In this document: in pieces, positions 13,959 to 14,189 of the stretch | Layout: the number at the start of each line of letters is the position of its first letter | Position numbering within the stretch: position 1 is the stretch's first letter | DNA from: CAZHMB01 sp964533515 | GTDB taxonomy: Archaea; Nanobdellota; Nanobdellia; Pacearchaeales; GW2011-AR1 | Reading direction: 5' to 3' | DNA length: 14,189 nt | Assembly (NCBI GenBank): GCA_964533515.1 | Contig: CAZHMB010000015.1 | Coordinates: 1-14,189 of the forward strand | Translations under genes and position numbers: made by a program | Notes under the pieces: generated by a model | The model's input: only the letters and a program-made list of their open reading frames with translations | Database searches by the model: none | Told to the model about the DNA's origin: nothing

Positions 13959-14189
13959 AATTTACCTTTAATAATAGCTCAATAAACTCAAAACAATTTT
14001 GTGCTTCCTCTATAGTTCTGTTTTCTACTTCATGGTTTGTAGTATTCCCAAGCAGCCTAACAGAATCTGCTTTGTTCTTGCTTTTTTTAGGAACTATGCC
14101 ATTAGTACAGAGGTAATCTACATAAAACTCAAAATTTTTACCCCCTTCCGCACCCTCTTCGACAGAGATATGCATAATCAATTTTCTCA
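13924..14189 (-). CDS. C-terminal part of a DUF4145 domain protein (5' end beyond window)
   Basis: The frame stays open to the window edge; reading from 14187 gives RKLIMHISVEEG, so the internal TTG at 14181 and ATG at 14175 are probably not starts. The visible sequence matches the C-terminal half of DUF4145: a basic residue then LIMH, FYVDYLCTNGIVPKK, then SVRLLGNTTNHEV (the conserved R..GN..xH core), a helix over TIEEAQNCFEFIELLL, and an acidic end. DUF4145 is a mostly helical domain of unknown function, often found alone or attached to nuclease or restriction proteins. What precedes it here lies outside the window. The 3' end overlaps the two-helix protein gene, implying joint expression. 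Confidence 0.72.
   Translation of the reverse strand, partial: RKLIMHISVEEGAEGGKNFEFYVDYLCTNGIVPKKSKNKADSVRLLGNTTNHEVENRTIEEAQNCFEFIELLLKVNYEFADEGENEE

Overview
The window reads as an AT-rich archaeal chromosome segment, most likely from a DPANN-type lineage (Pacearchaeota/Woesearchaeota-like). The lineage is an inference. It rests on a tRNA-Leu(UAA) with an archaeal-position intron (after nucleotide 37) and no encoded CCA, an Mre11/Rad50 pair, archaeal TATA boxes about 26 nt upstream of several start codons (leaderless transcripts), compact gene packing and small proteins. Stops are TAA, TAG and TGA, so the standard code applies. No stretch over 300 bases lacks a gene; the longest clear non-coding stretches are the divergent promoter regions at 1852-1964 and 7468-7582. 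One run of exactly 100 N (7627-7726) is an assembly gap.

Layout. 1-1851 (minus strand): a small membrane-protein gene cut by the window edge, intron-bearing tRNA-Leu, a membrane-anchored cyclophilin and a thioredoxin-reductase-like flavoprotein. 1965-3689 (plus): arginyl-tRNA synthetase, divergent from the flavoprotein gene and meeting rad50 tail-to-tail with a 15-bp overlap. 3675-7467 (minus): a tight three-gene operon, mre11 - GNAT-fold protein - rad50. 7583-9711 (plus): 2-oxoacid:ferredoxin oxidoreductase, with a gamma-alpha fusion interrupted by the gap and a beta subunit overlapping by ATGA. 9713-11212 (minus): an acetyl-CoA synthetase-like enzyme of the Bacillus AcsA type with an altered P-loop. 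11271-12368 (plus): a DUF362 protein with a C-terminal 2x[4Fe-4S] ferredoxin domain. 12380-13213 (minus): a TtuA/NcsA-type tRNA thiolase lacking the usual N-terminal zinc finger. 13276-14189 (minus): an overlapping set made of a DUF4145 C-terminus (cut by the window edge), a two-helix membrane protein with a possible class III (pilin-like) signal, and a four-helix membrane protein.

How the genes fit together. Mre11 and Rad50 should form the DNA-end-processing complex, and the acetyltransferase-like protein encoded between them is the best candidate for something undescribed. No NurA or HerA gene, the usual archaeal partners, is visible here. The oxidoreductase, AcsA-like enzyme and DUF362 ferredoxin protein form a ferredoxin/acyl-CoA neighbourhood. 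The tRNA gene, ArgRS and thiolase concern translation. Most genes are in divergent or convergent pairs with their own TATA boxes, so this is compact housekeeping DNA and not an obvious mobile island. I saw no CRISPR array, transposase, rRNA or attachment site.
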